Below, one piece after another: positions 33,482 to 41,594 of a stretch of DNA of 64,000 nucleotides (the first letter of the stretch is position 1; every line of letters begins with the position of its first letter). Source of the stretch: Sphingomonas sp. SUN019 (lineage in GTDB: Bacteria; Pseudomonadota; Alphaproteobacteria; Sphingomonadales; Sphingomonadaceae); assembly GCF_024758705.1 (NCBI RefSeq), contig NZ_CP096971.1, positions 3,377,501 to 3,441,500 of the forward strand, read 5' to 3'. The translations under genes and the position numbers were made by a program. A model generated the notes under the pieces. The model ran no database searches. It was not told the DNA's origin and saw only the letters and a program-made list of their open reading frames with translations.

Positions 33482-34840
33482 TCAGGCTCCGAACGTCGGG
33501 AGCAGCACCTGCTCCAGCCAGCGGGTGTGGATGCGGTTTTCGCGGAAATCGGGATGCGCGACGATGGCGCGGTGGAGCGCGATCGTGGTCGGCACGCCCT
33601 CCACCTCGAACGCGGCGAGCGCGTGCTCCAGTCGCTCGATCGCGTGGTCGCGCGTGTCGCCGGTGACGATCAACTTGGCGACCATCGAATCGTAGTACGG
33701 CGGGATCGTCGCGCCCTCCGTCATGTGCGTGTCGATGCGGATGCCGTCGCCGGTTGGCACGTGCCAGCGGCGGATCGTGCCGGGGGAGGGGAGGAAATCG
33801 CGCGCCGGATCCTCGGCGTTGATGCGGCATTCGATCGCATGGCCGGAAAGGCGGATTGCGGACTGGTCGAGGTCGAGCGCCTCGCCCCCCGCGATCCGCA
33901 ATTGCCACCCGACCAGATCCGCGCCGGTGACCTGTTCGGTAACCGGATGTTCGACCTGAATGCGCGCGTTGACCTCGATGAAATAGATTTCGCCGCGGTC
34001 GACGTCGAACAGGAATTCGGCGGTCCCGGCGCTGCGATAATCGACGCTCGCCGCCAGCGCGACCGCGCTGTCGTGGAGTTTCCGCCGCAGGTCGTCGGGC
34101 ATCGCGACCGACGGCGCTTCCTCGACCAGTTTCTGGTAGCGGCGCTGGACCGAACAGTCGCGCTCGCCGAAATGCAGCACCTTGCCGTGGCCGTCGCCCA
34201 TCAGCTGCACCTCGACATGGCGCGCGCGCGGTACGAAGCGTTCGATGAAGAGCGTACCGTCGTTGAACGCGGCCTGCGCCTCCGCGCTGGCCTTTGCGAA
34301 TCCCGCCTCCACCTCGGCGCGGTCGTTTGCGATCACCATGCCGCGCCCGCCGCCCCCGGCCGAGGCCTTCAGCAGCACGGGATAGCCGATGTCGTCCGCC
34401 ACGCGCGCGGCGTCGGCGGCGCTCGCGATCTTGTCGCTGCCGGGGACCAAAAACACGCCTGCGTCGCGCGCCATCGCGCGGGCGGAGAGCTTGTCGCCCA
34501 GCGCCTCGATCGTGTCGGCTTCCGGCCCGACGAAGATCAGGCCGTGCTGCGCGCACAGCCGCGGCAGTGCGGCGCGTTCGGACAGGAAACCATAGCCGGG
34601 ATGCACCGCGTCGCACCCGCTCGCGCGCGCGGCATGAACGATCAGCCGCGGGTCGAGATAGCTTTTCCCCGCCGCGCCCGGACCGATCACGATCGCGCGA
34701 TCCGCCATCCGGGCAGCGGCGCTGTCGCGGTCGGCGTCGGATACACCGATCACCGTTTCGATGTTCAGCGCCTGCGCCGCGCGGACGATGCGCAGCGCGA
34801 TCTCTCCGCGATTGGCGACGAAGAGCCGTTTCAACGCCAT
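33482..34840 (-). CDS. Biotin carboxylase subunit
   Basis: ATP-dependent biotin carboxylase of 452 aa, the full usual length. It has the N-terminal RLFVANRGEIALRIVRA, the ATP-grasp glycine loop KASAGGGGRGM, ERDCSVQRRYQKLVEEAPS, and the catalytic EVNARIQVEHPVTEQ, with GHAIECRINAEDP in the C-terminal part. It carboxylates the biotin of the BCCP encoded immediately upstream (3 bases apart). A second, housekeeping accC is presumably elsewhere, because this one is within a catabolic operon with a PYC-type rather than an acyl-CoA-type transferase. Confidence 0.94.
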   Translation of the reverse strand: MALKRLFVANRGEIALRIVRAAQALNIETVIGVSDADRDSAAARMADRAIVIGPGAAGKSYLDPRLIVHAARASGCDAVHPGYGFLSERAALPRLCAQHGLIFVGPEADTIEALGDKLSARAMARDAGVFLVPGSDKIASAADAARVADDIGYPVLLKASAGGGGRGMVIANDRAEVEAGFAKASAEAQAAFNDGTLFIERFVPRARHVEVQLMGDGHGKVLHFGERDCSVQRRYQKLVEEAPSVAMPDDLRRKLHDSAVALAASVDYRSAGTAEFLFDVDRGEIYFIEVNARIQVEHPVTEQVTGADLVGWQLRIAGGEALDLDQSAIRLSGHAIECRINAEDPARDFLPSPGTIRRWHVPTGDGIRIDTHMTEGATIPPYYDSMVAKLIVTGDTRDHAIERLEHALAAFEVEGVPTTIALHRAIVAHPDFRENRIHTRWLEQVLLPTFGA

Positions 34841-34843
34841 CGG

Positions 34844-35317
34844 TCAGCGTGCGGGTTCGAGCGCGAACAACGGCTGGCCTTCGACCACCATCTGTCCGTC
34901 GACCGCATAGACGTTCCGCACCACGCCCCGGGTTTCGGCGCGCACCGCGGTGAACAATTTCATCACCTCGACCAGGCACAGCTCCGCGCCGGGTTCGACC
35001 GTATCGCCCACCTCGCAGAAATTCGGTTCGCCCGGTTTCGGGGCGCGGTAGAAATGGCCGAGGTACGGGGCGCGCACCACGTCGAAACCCTCGGGTATCT
35101 CGGCTGCGGCGGGTTCCGCTGTCGGCGAAACCGCGGGCGGCTTCGGCGCGGTTTGCGCGGGCTTCGCGGCCGTGCCGGACTGCGGCGCAGCGGCGGCGGG
35201 GTCGTTCGATACGAACAGTTCGAACCCTTCGGTCTTCAGGTGAAGTTCGGTGAGGTCGGACGCGCGGAACTGTTGCAGCAGCGCCGCGATGTCGTCGGTG
35301 CGGACGGTGTCGCTCAT
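34844..35317 (-). CDS. Biotin carboxyl carrier protein
   Basis: Protein of 157 aa. An N-terminal segment (LLQQFRASDLTELHLKTEGFELFVSNDP) is followed by an Ala/Pro-rich linker (about 45-80) and the biotinyl domain with the acceptor Lys in VEVMKLFTAV (about residue 120). GAGGAG lies upstream of the ATG at 35317. It should be biotinylated by BirA and shuttle CO2 between the carboxylase and the transferase. The lysine-less carrier at 24406 is its paralogue. Confidence 0.92.
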   Translation of the reverse strand: MSDTVRTDDIAALLQQFRASDLTELHLKTEGFELFVSNDPAAAAPQSGTAAKPAQTAPKPPAVSPTAEPAAAEIPEGFDVVRAPYLGHFYRAPKPGEPNFCEVGDTVEPGAELCLVEVMKLFTAVRAETRGVVRNVYAVDGQMVVEGQPLFALEPAR

Positions 35318-35328
35318 CCCCGTTCTCC

Positions 35329-36912
35329 TCAGCGCGCCGCGCGCAGCGCCTCGATCGCCGCCGGGGTCAGCCCGATGCCGCGATCCTTCAGCGTGCGTGA
35401 TGTGGCCTGTTCGATCCGGTACAGCGCGTCGGCGCGCGGATCGCCGGCGTTCCATTTCAGCCAGCCGTCGGACAGATGCGCATATTGCGGGTCGAGCTGC
35501 GCCGGGCGGAAGGCGCGCGCCTGCGCATTGTAATCGGCCAGCGTCAGCGCGCCCGCGGTGGTGGTGTAGCGATCGACCTTGCCGCCCAGGCTCGACACGC
35601 CCGGCGCGATGCCGTCGGGCTGCGCGACACCGTCGCCGTCGATCACGGTCGGGGGCACCTGCGTGCAGTAACGCGCAGGCTGGTTGTTGTGCTGCATCAT
35701 CGCATAGCCCTGCAGCTGCTGCGATTGCTGATCGACGAGACCGACCAGAGAGCCGAGAAAATCGCGGCCGAATTCGTCGTTCAGCAGCGGGCGGAAACGA
35801 TCGGCGCGTTCGTCGATCGTCATCCAGTCGCCGACGTCATAGACCCCCGCGACGTGGGCGAAATCCTTCACGATCGAGAAATAGACGATCGCGCCCGCGT
35901 CCATCATCTGATCGCGCGACCAAGTGGCGACGCGCCGCCACAGCGCGGCGATCGCGGTGCGGATCTGCTCGGTCAGCGCCTCGAAAGTTTCCGTTAGTTC
36001 GTCCGCCGAGCCCATGCCGACCGGCTGATACCCTTCGCTCAACACGTCCGAGGTGTAGAGGCCGACCCCGACCAGTTTGTCGGCGGTGAATTCGGGGCGC
36101 GATTCGAAACTGCCCCAATCGTCCATCAGGTAGAAGTGGCAGTCCTTCACTTCCATCGTGACGGTCAGATTGTTGTGCGCGATGTCGTCCCCCACGCCGT
36201 CGAGCCACGGGAAATCGCCCTGCGCCAGATCGTTGAAATCGCGCACGATCAGTTCGCGGTCGGGCGCGAGCTTGTATGGTCCCGAATTGTTGAGCGTGAC
36301 CCGGCTCTCGCAGGAAATCATGAAGCCGTATTGCGATGCGGCGGCCAGGAATGCGTGCGCCGCCTTGTGCAGCCGATCGCCCGGCGCGCAGGCGTTGAGG
36401 TCGGCGTGGAAAACCTGCACGCGGCGTTCGGGCAGCAACTGCACGCGCTGGCCGAATTCACGCGCGTTCAGATGCCCGTCCTCACGCTGCTGCGCCAGTT
36501 TGAAGCGCCGCCAGAAATCGAGCACGTAGATCGTGTCCGCCGCTGCATCCTCTGGCCGCAGCGCGCCGAAATTGATCAGCATCTCGCGCCCCAGCAGGAA
36601 GAAGCACGGCAGCGCCCAGCCGGGCAGATTGCCGAACTTCCCCGCCATCATCCGCGCGCGGTCGCCGATCTCCTCGGCGGGCATGACCGCCTCGATCTTC
36701 CTGAGAAGCGTCGGGTAGCGGTAGAAGCAATTGAGGTAGGACAGCAGCATATACGCCGGGACGGGGAACAGCTTCGATTCCTGCACCGTCCGCGTCACGC
36801 ACAGCCAATAGGTGTCGTCGCCGATCGTCTGCAGCGCGTTGTTCGCCTCCAGCACCTGGCGATAGGTGATGCGCCTAGGCGATGCGTCTGGTGGTCCCTC
36901 TTCTGCGCCCAT
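35329..36912 (-). CDS. Conserved-looking protein of unknown function, first gene of the carboxylase operon
   Basis: Cytosolic protein of 527 aa, family not recognised. No signal peptide or clear membrane helices. It contains a His/Asp-rich stretch (DDIAHNNLTVTMEVKDCHFYLMDDWGSF, abbreviated here as its key residues H, D, D) and several conserved-looking aromatic blocks (YRYPTLLRKIEAVMP, WALPCFFLLGREMLINFG). GGAG precedes the ATG at 36912. It is separated from the BCCP gene by 11 bases, so it is part of the operon. It might be the subunit that binds the carboxylation substrate, but nothing in the sequence proves it. Confidence 0.78.
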   Translation of the reverse strand: MGAEEGPPDASPRRITYRQVLEANNALQTIGDDTYWLCVTRTVQESKLFPVPAYMLLSYLNCFYRYPTLLRKIEAVMPAEEIGDRARMMAGKFGNLPGWALPCFFLLGREMLINFGALRPEDAAADTIYVLDFWRRFKLAQQREDGHLNAREFGQRVQLLPERRVQVFHADLNACAPGDRLHKAAHAFLAAASQYGFMISCESRVTLNNSGPYKLAPDRELIVRDFNDLAQGDFPWLDGVGDDIAHNNLTVTMEVKDCHFYLMDDWGSFESRPEFTADKLVGVGLYTSDVLSEGYQPVGMGSADELTETFEALTEQIRTAIAALWRRVATWSRDQMMDAGAIVYFSIVKDFAHVAGVYDVGDWMTIDERADRFRPLLNDEFGRDFLGSLVGLVDQQSQQLQGYAMMQHNNQPARYCTQVPPTVIDGDGVAQPDGIAPGVSSLGGKVDRYTTTAGALTLADYNAQARAFRPAQLDPQYAHLSDGWLKWNAGDPRADALYRIEQATSRTLKDRGIGLTPAAIEALRAAR

Positions 36913-37675
36913 CCATCCATCTCCTGCGAACCGATGCCGGAAACTGCCTTCTTTTTACCGATATTGTCAATCGGTATTGTTGGACAATATTGGCGGATAT
37001 TTGCGACGCCGCAGCTTCACGGCGTGCCTTCTCCGCACCGATTCTCGCAAGAGACAGAAATCAGTAGCGCCACGATGCGCGCAACGGCCGCATGCAGCGC
37101 TGCGTCATCGAAGCACTTGCCGGTTTCAAGTCCTGGCCGGTAAGCGTTGGACGATCGAGGGCGGCAGCGTTGATCAAGTTGAGTCGATCGATAATTTTCG
37201 AACTGACCGCCAGTAGCGAGGGCCAAATCGCTCGCGCAGTCATTGAAATCGCCTGGTGACCTGGATTGAAAGCGTCTCGAACTTTTTCCAACTTCCTTCG
37301 ATAGAATCTCACAAAATAGTCGAGCGCTATCGCGCCGCATTTGCCGATGCAGCGTGACTTAGTTTGGCATATACCCAAGACATGGCTCGGGGAACTTTCG
37401 TGGCGCCGAACACGAGGGGTTCATCACTCTGCGTAGCGAGTGTGTAGCGCCTTCGAGTCCAGGTTCAATCGTTCCTACCTTGGCTTGCGATATGCATTGC
37501 CGGATCGATTCCGGTTTTGTGGTTCTCGCCGTGGGCGGTCTGCGCGAAGCCGAAAATCGATCTGGGGCGAGGATGACGAATCGCCCTCGCCCGCGCAATG
37601 GGGAGGGCATTGGCGTGCTGTTTTCGGCAATCTGGTGCCGATACGGACTGATTGGCGGCATAGAGGGGGTAAGAA
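36913..37675. other. Intergenic region at the border of catabolic block and island
   Basis: About 760 bases without a convincing gene. The left end holds the GntR-type operator at 36975-36989 and probably the promoter of the carboxylase operon. The rest is less GC-rich than the catabolic block and has only short, unsupported open frames. The left boundary of the accessory island probably falls here or just after it; no repeated att core could be identified by eye. Confidence 0.45.
36975..36989. promoter_or_regulatory. FadR/GntR-type operator candidate (site C)
   Basis: TATTGTTGGACAATA is a perfect palindrome (6-base arms, 3-base centre) fitting TnGTnnnACnA, 62 bases upstream of the first gene of the carboxylase operon. 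An extra half-site TATTGTC lies at 36962-36968. Confidence 0.6.
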
Positions 37676-38005
37676 ATGAGCGGTGACACGATCCGTGAAA
37701 GCAGCGGCAATGTGTTTGCCGATCTCGGGCTCACCGATCCTGTAACGCATAAGCTCAGGGCAGAACTTGTGCACAAGCTCGACGGCGTCCTCAAATCCAG
37801 CGGTCTTGGTCCAACCGCCGCCTCACGACTAATCGGAATGGGACAATCCGATCTATCGAGGTTGTTGCGCGGTGGGTTTCGGGAAATGTCCGTGGAACGG
37901 CTGTTGAGCATGCTGTCCCGGCTGGGATGCGATGTCGATGTCAGCGTGCGATGGCAAGGCCGCTTGATCGGTGAAGTAATTCGTTATGAAGCGGTGGCAG
38001 CTTGA
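37676..38005 (+). CDS. XRE-type HTH protein (antitoxin-like)
   Basis: Protein of 109 aa with a helix-turn-helix of the HigA/HTH_37 kind (AASRLIGMGQSDLSRLLRGGFREMSVERLLSMLSRLG), preceded by an N-terminal arm. GGGGGTAAGAA lies just before the ATG. Such proteins are usually antitoxins encoded behind a RelE/HigB-like toxin, but no toxin frame is seen upstream. It may be an orphan or a regulator of the neighbouring recombinase. It marks the start of accessory DNA. Confidence 0.75.
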   Translation: MSGDTIRESSGNVFADLGLTDPVTHKLRAELVHKLDGVLKSSGLGPTAASRLIGMGQSDLSRLLRGGFREMSVERLLSMLSRLGCDVDVSVRWQGRLIGEVIRYEAVAA

Positions 38006-38032
38006 TCGCGTCCTATATGGATCGAAATCGGC

Positions 38033-38042
38033 GCCTATAGGC
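38033..38042. repeat. 10-bp palindrome GCCTATAGGC before the recombinase gene
   Basis: A perfect palindrome in the short gap between the HTH gene and the serine recombinase. Attachment sites of large serine recombinases commonly lie next to their gene, so this is a candidate part of an att site; no partner site was found at the far end. Confidence 0.3.
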
Positions 38043-38078
38043 TCGGCTCCCTAGAGTAATAAAGCAGGAGCGATAGCG

Positions 38079-39656
38079 TTGGCGAGACCGAGGAGTGCCG
38101 GAAATCGAAATAAGCGAACCAAGACGAAGACTGACAAAAGCTCCGGAGTCAGAAAAGCGGTTCTCTATGCGCGGGTGTCCACACCGGATCAGGAGCGCGA
38201 AGGCTATTCCATCCCTGCGCAGATTAAGCTCCTCGAGGATTACGCAGCGCTCAACGGGATCATCGTCACCAGCACGCATGTTGACGTCGAGACGGCGAAG
38301 AAGGCCGGGCGTACCGCCTTTGGCGAGATGCTGCGCTGCCTCCGCCGCGATCCCGAGATCGGCATCCTGCTCGTCGAAAAGACTGACCGGTTGTACCGCA
38401 ATCTGAAAGACTGGGCGATCATCGACGATCTCGGGATCGAGGTGCATTTCGTGAAGGAGAATTTCATCCTCTCCGACGATTGCCGATCCTCGGAAAAGTT
38501 CATGCACGGCATCAAGGTGCTGGTTGCGAAGAGCTACATCGACAATCTCTCCGAGGAATCCACCAAGGGCATGTTGGAGAAGGCCCGGCAGGGGTTATGG
38601 CCGTCCTATGCACCGCTCGACTATGCCAACGTTGTCGATCCAAATGGGCGCAAGATCGTCGTGGTCGAGCCCGAAGTTGGTCCGCTGGTCGCCCTACTGT
38701 TCGAATGGTTCGCCACCGGGAGCTATTCCCTCACGCAGATAATGAAAAAGGCACGGCTGGCTGGCCTCAAGGGGCGTCGCAACGGTCGGCCGATTGCCGC
38801 CAGCACGGTGCAGAAGGTGCTCCGTAATCGCTTCTACACCGGCTCGTTCGACTGGGCGGGAGTGACCTATGCCGGCGTCCACGAGCCATTAGTGTCGATC
38901 GCGCTATGGGATGTCGTGCAAGAGATCCTCGACGGGCGTGCTGCTTCGAACATCCGCGCCGACCCACACGATTTTCCATTCAGCGGGCTGATCAAGTGCG
39001 GACATTGCGGTTGCGCCATCGTCGCCGAGATCAAGAAGGCGCGGTACATCTATTATCACTGCACCGGTTATCGCGGGAAATGCCCTGAGCGCTATGTCCG
39101 GCAGGAGGTGCTCGAGGAGCATTTCATTGAGTTGCTGCGACAGTTGAAATGCGATGATCAGCAGTTCGCGCTGATACGGCAGGCTCTCTGCGAGACGCAG
39201 GCGGATGCCGATCTGGAGGATCGTGTTATGGCATTTCGGAAGAGGGGACAGCTTGCTGGTAATCCAGGCGCGCTAGTGTCGGACGGAGTCGCGTTAGTAG
39301 ACTTGGCGCGCGCCGCGTATAAGGATCTCGCTTGGCTGCCTGCCGTGGGGAAGCGGGAATTAGTCAGCCTGCTGATATCGAGCTGCACATGGGCAAACGG
39401 GAGGCTGACTGCGACCTTCAATCCGCCGTTTGAGGGTTTCGCCGATCACCTTTCTCGAGCAGCACACCCGGCCGCCGACCATTGTGATCAGCCGGGCGCG
39501 ACTGTCGCGCTCAAGGCGATATTCCACCACCCTGCGCCTGGGACGCTGCGGCTGATCGCGCGGTTCAACGCGATGATCAGAAGTCAGGATGGCGGCGAAA
39601 CTGAGAGGTGCGGACGCCTTAACCCATCGTCGGAATTGGATGTGGAAGCGGCCTAG
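38079..39656 (+). CDS. Large serine recombinase (site-specific integrase)
   Basis: Recombinase of 525 aa. The resolvase-type catalytic domain has the nucleophilic Ser in YARVSTPDQEREGYSI; the recombinase domain (about 165-290) follows, then a zinc ribbon with CGHCGC and a second Cys pair in YYHCTGYRGKCPERY. The start is TTG at 38079 with CAGGAG upstream. It integrates or excises mobile DNA by double-strand exchange and probably moves the accessory island. The last about 100 residues are not recognised. The gene is intact. Confidence 0.92.
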   Translation: MARPRSAGNRNKRTKTKTDKSSGVRKAVLYARVSTPDQEREGYSIPAQIKLLEDYAALNGIIVTSTHVDVETAKKAGRTAFGEMLRCLRRDPEIGILLVEKTDRLYRNLKDWAIIDDLGIEVHFVKENFILSDDCRSSEKFMHGIKVLVAKSYIDNLSEESTKGMLEKARQGLWPSYAPLDYANVVDPNGRKIVVVEPEVGPLVALLFEWFATGSYSLTQIMKKARLAGLKGRRNGRPIAASTVQKVLRNRFYTGSFDWAGVTYAGVHEPLVSIALWDVVQEILDGRAASNIRADPHDFPFSGLIKCGHCGCAIVAEIKKARYIYYHCTGYRGKCPERYVRQEVLEEHFIELLRQLKCDDQQFALIRQALCETQADADLEDRVMAFRKRGQLAGNPGALVSDGVALVDLARAAYKDLAWLPAVGKRELVSLLISSCTWANGRLTATFNPPFEGFADHLSRAAHPAADHCDQPGATVALKAIFHHPAPGTLRLIARFNAMIRSQDGGETERCGRLNPSSELDVEAA

Positions 39657-39769
39657 AGTTGCAAGGCTTGCACGGCCTCTACGACCTCGTCGATGCGCCC
39701 CTCTTCTACATCGATCGACTTGCCAAAACCACTGCCCTTGCTCTGTTCGATCTCGACAGGCTCTGGAAC

Positions 39770-40027
39770 CTAGACGCGCTCGGCCAGATCATCATTACAG
39801 GCGAGTGCCGCGATCATGTCGACGACGTCGGCGATCTTGGCCTTCAGTCTCTTTTGCTGTGCAAGCGGTAGCGCGATTACAGCGGCAGCAACCACAGCGG
39901 CGATCTGCGCGGTATCGGCGGCGGCGCCCTTGGTAAGGTCGGGCTGGCCCGTCAGAACTTCGCCGACCTTGCTTTCCACAAGTCCGCGAACACCGGCGCT
40001 CGCATCACCGTGCAACTGCGGCTTCAT
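39770..40027 (-). CDS. Small hypothetical protein, 85 aa
   Basis: The protein has one hydrophobic stretch (AQIAAVVAAAVIALPLA) that could be a membrane helix, followed by basic residues. A good ribosome site (AAGGAGCGATGATCA before ATG at 40027) supports translation. No family recognised. It faces the recombinase gene and is next to the metallopeptidase gene. Confidence 0.5.
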   Translation of the reverse strand: MKPQLHGDASAGVRGLVESKVGEVLTGQPDLTKGAAADTAQIAAVVAAAVIALPLAQQKRLKAKIADVVDMIAALACNDDLAERV

Positions 40028-40223
40028 TGATCATCGCTCCTTACTGACGCTGAATAGCGGCGATTATATATTTTGTCCGTATTGTCCCGAATTTCCAATC
40101 AGCTAGCGGCCTCATGCCGAAGAGCACGGTGATAGGACAGAAAGAGCAGTTTTTGGTAATTCGGGAGCGCCGGCACCGAACGGGCGAGCGCCATTCCACC
40201 TGGCGCGCATGTAGGGACCGCGC

Positions 40224-41129
40224 TCAGCTTTCCATGAAACGGTCAAAACTATCGCTGATCTCTTCTTCCTCTTGATGCCAAGGACCATTGCTCTCGAAAT
40301 GAAGGAGGGTGAGTTCCTGGTCATAGCGATCGGATCGCAAGCACATCTCAACGACTGGCTCGGGAAACCACACGCCGCTGTCCTGTTGAATGCCGGCCTT
40401 GGTCTCATTCGTGAATCCGCGAGTTACAGCGGTCGCGAGCGCAGGTAGCTCGTACACCTCATTCTTGGTGCGAATGTAGCGGCCCGAACGAAGCGCAGCT
40501 TTGCTCGGCTTCGCCCAATGGGCAAAACCCTCGTTTGACACGACGAGCATGGCCCTGGTCTCGGTGTATTCGAGCCATCGCAAGACTGCGGCCGTGAGCG
40601 ACACACCGTATCGCGTCGCAAGCTCACCCAGTTTCTCGAAGTCAGGGCGAGCCTTCGCAGGGAGCTGTGAACGAAAATCGTGGAGTGGCATCAAAAGCGC
40701 CGCTGCAAATGCATCGGCTTCCTGTTCGATGCCCAACCCATCACGCTGCGTCACCGCTTCCTCGTCGCAATAGATCGCGAGATCATAGCTGGGATCGGTT
40801 TCGATCAGATCGCGGTGTAGGACGAAGTGCCCGAATTCGTGACCGATCGTATAGGCCCTGCGGCCTTCCGACTGGCCGACATTATACATGATCGCCCATT
40901 GCCGAGGCTGGCTGTCGCTGCAGACGAGGGCACCCACGCATCCTGGGATGTCCTGCTCCACAACCTCATGGATAGGGCCGTTCGGCGCGACATTGGTCGA
41001 ATATTCCATCGCCAGGGTTGCGATGTCGACGGGCGCCTGATCGAACCGGTCTGCACCCAGCACCGTATCCAGCATCTGGGTGATACGTGCGGCTTCCTTC
41101 AGAGGGCGGGGCCGCGCGACCTGGCTCAT
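40224..41129 (-). CDS. ImmA/IrrE-type zinc metallopeptidase (CapP-like)
   Basis: Protein of 301 aa with the HExxH zinc site in YTIGHEFGHFVLHRD (His97, Glu98, His101) and a downstream EEQEADAFAAALLMP-type helix (here IEQEADAFAAALLMPL) supplying the third ligand. It is fused in operon, by a 4-base overlap, to an XRE repressor gene and divergent from a CBASS operon. This is the arrangement described for capH-capP, where the peptidase cleaves the repressor after DNA damage and induces CBASS. The CapP role here is inferred from domains and order. Confidence 0.83.
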   Translation of the reverse strand: MSQVARPRPLKEAARITQMLDTVLGADRFDQAPVDIATLAMEYSTNVAPNGPIHEVVEQDIPGCVGALVCSDSQPRQWAIMYNVGQSEGRRAYTIGHEFGHFVLHRDLIETDPSYDLAIYCDEEAVTQRDGLGIEQEADAFAAALLMPLHDFRSQLPAKARPDFEKLGELATRYGVSLTAAVLRWLEYTETRAMLVVSNEGFAHWAKPSKAALRSGRYIRTKNEVYELPALATAVTRGFTNETKAGIQQDSGVWFPEPVVEMCLRSDRYDQELTLLHFESNGPWHQEEEEISDSFDRFMES

Positions 41130-41452
41130 TGGTCGTTTTTCGTGCCGAGGATTTTGGCCATTTCGCGAAGCTTTCGGCGCGTTTCGGGCGGCAGGCCGCT
41201 ATAGGAGCGGTAGAAGGCCTTGTCCTCGGCTTCGTCGAGGGTCTGCTCGTCCCTGCCGAAGAGATAGTCCACCGTCACGTCCAGCGCCTTGGCGATTGCC
41301 GAGAGTTTCTCTGCGGATGGGCGCGGGGGATTCTTGTTCTCCAGTTCCCAGATGTAGCTCTTGGAGGATTCGGTTGCCTGGGCCAGCTGCTCAAGGGTCA
41401 GCTTCAGCGCTGTTCGGCGCTCCTTGATCCGGTCACCGAATTTTATCTCCAT
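41126..41452 (-). CDS. XRE-family repressor (CapH-like)
   Basis: Protein of about 108 aa with a classical HTH_3 domain (LKLTLEQLAQATESSKSYIWELE, then LSAIAKALDVTVDYLF) and a C-terminal helical tail (LPPETRRKLREMAKIL) that could be the dimerisation or cleavage segment. ATG at 41452 (MEIKFGDRI) is preferred to a start at 41512 because it directly precedes the domain and has AAGGG upstream. It is the likely transcriptional repressor of itself and of the CBASS operon. Confidence 0.83.
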   Translation of the reverse strand: MEIKFGDRIKERRTALKLTLEQLAQATESSKSYIWELENKNPPRPSAEKLSAIAKALDVTVDYLFGRDEQTLDEAEDKAFYRSYSGLPPETRRKLREMAKILGTKNDQ

Positions 41453-41469
41453 GAATGAGTGGCCCTTCA

Positions 41470-41542
41470 AAAGTTCGGAGTAGGATAACTCTAATACCCT
41501 TGACAGCGGCATGCAAGGAGCAGACGGTAAAGTTCAGAGTAG
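41470..41542. promoter_or_regulatory. Divergent capH/CBASS promoter with direct-repeat operators
   Basis: Two near-identical 14-mers, AAAGTTCGGAGTAG at 41470-41483 and AAAGTTCAGAGTAG at 41529-41542 (13/14 matches), lie 59 bases apart. A consensus-like -35 hexamer TTGACA (41500-41505) reading toward the CD-NTase gene lies between them. They are candidate binding sites of the adjacent XRE repressor. Confidence 0.55.
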
Positions 41543-41594
41543 CGATATCGAGTTTATCCACAGGCTGAACAGGTCTGCCTTAAAGGAGGACAAG

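Noticed and set aside
37448..37490. A tRNA T-arm-like stretch (GGTTCAATC) near the island's left side
   Set aside because: The flanking bases do not pair as a T stem and there is no acceptor or match to the tRNA-Glu 3' end, so it is not an att duplicate.
37440..37679. Short frame before the HTH gene considered as a HigB/RelE toxin
   Set aside because: The translation has no toxin fold features and no ribosome site.
39659..39871. 70-codon plus-strand frame after the recombinase
   Set aside because: It overlaps the opposite-strand small gene that has a better ribosome site, and it shows no family feature.
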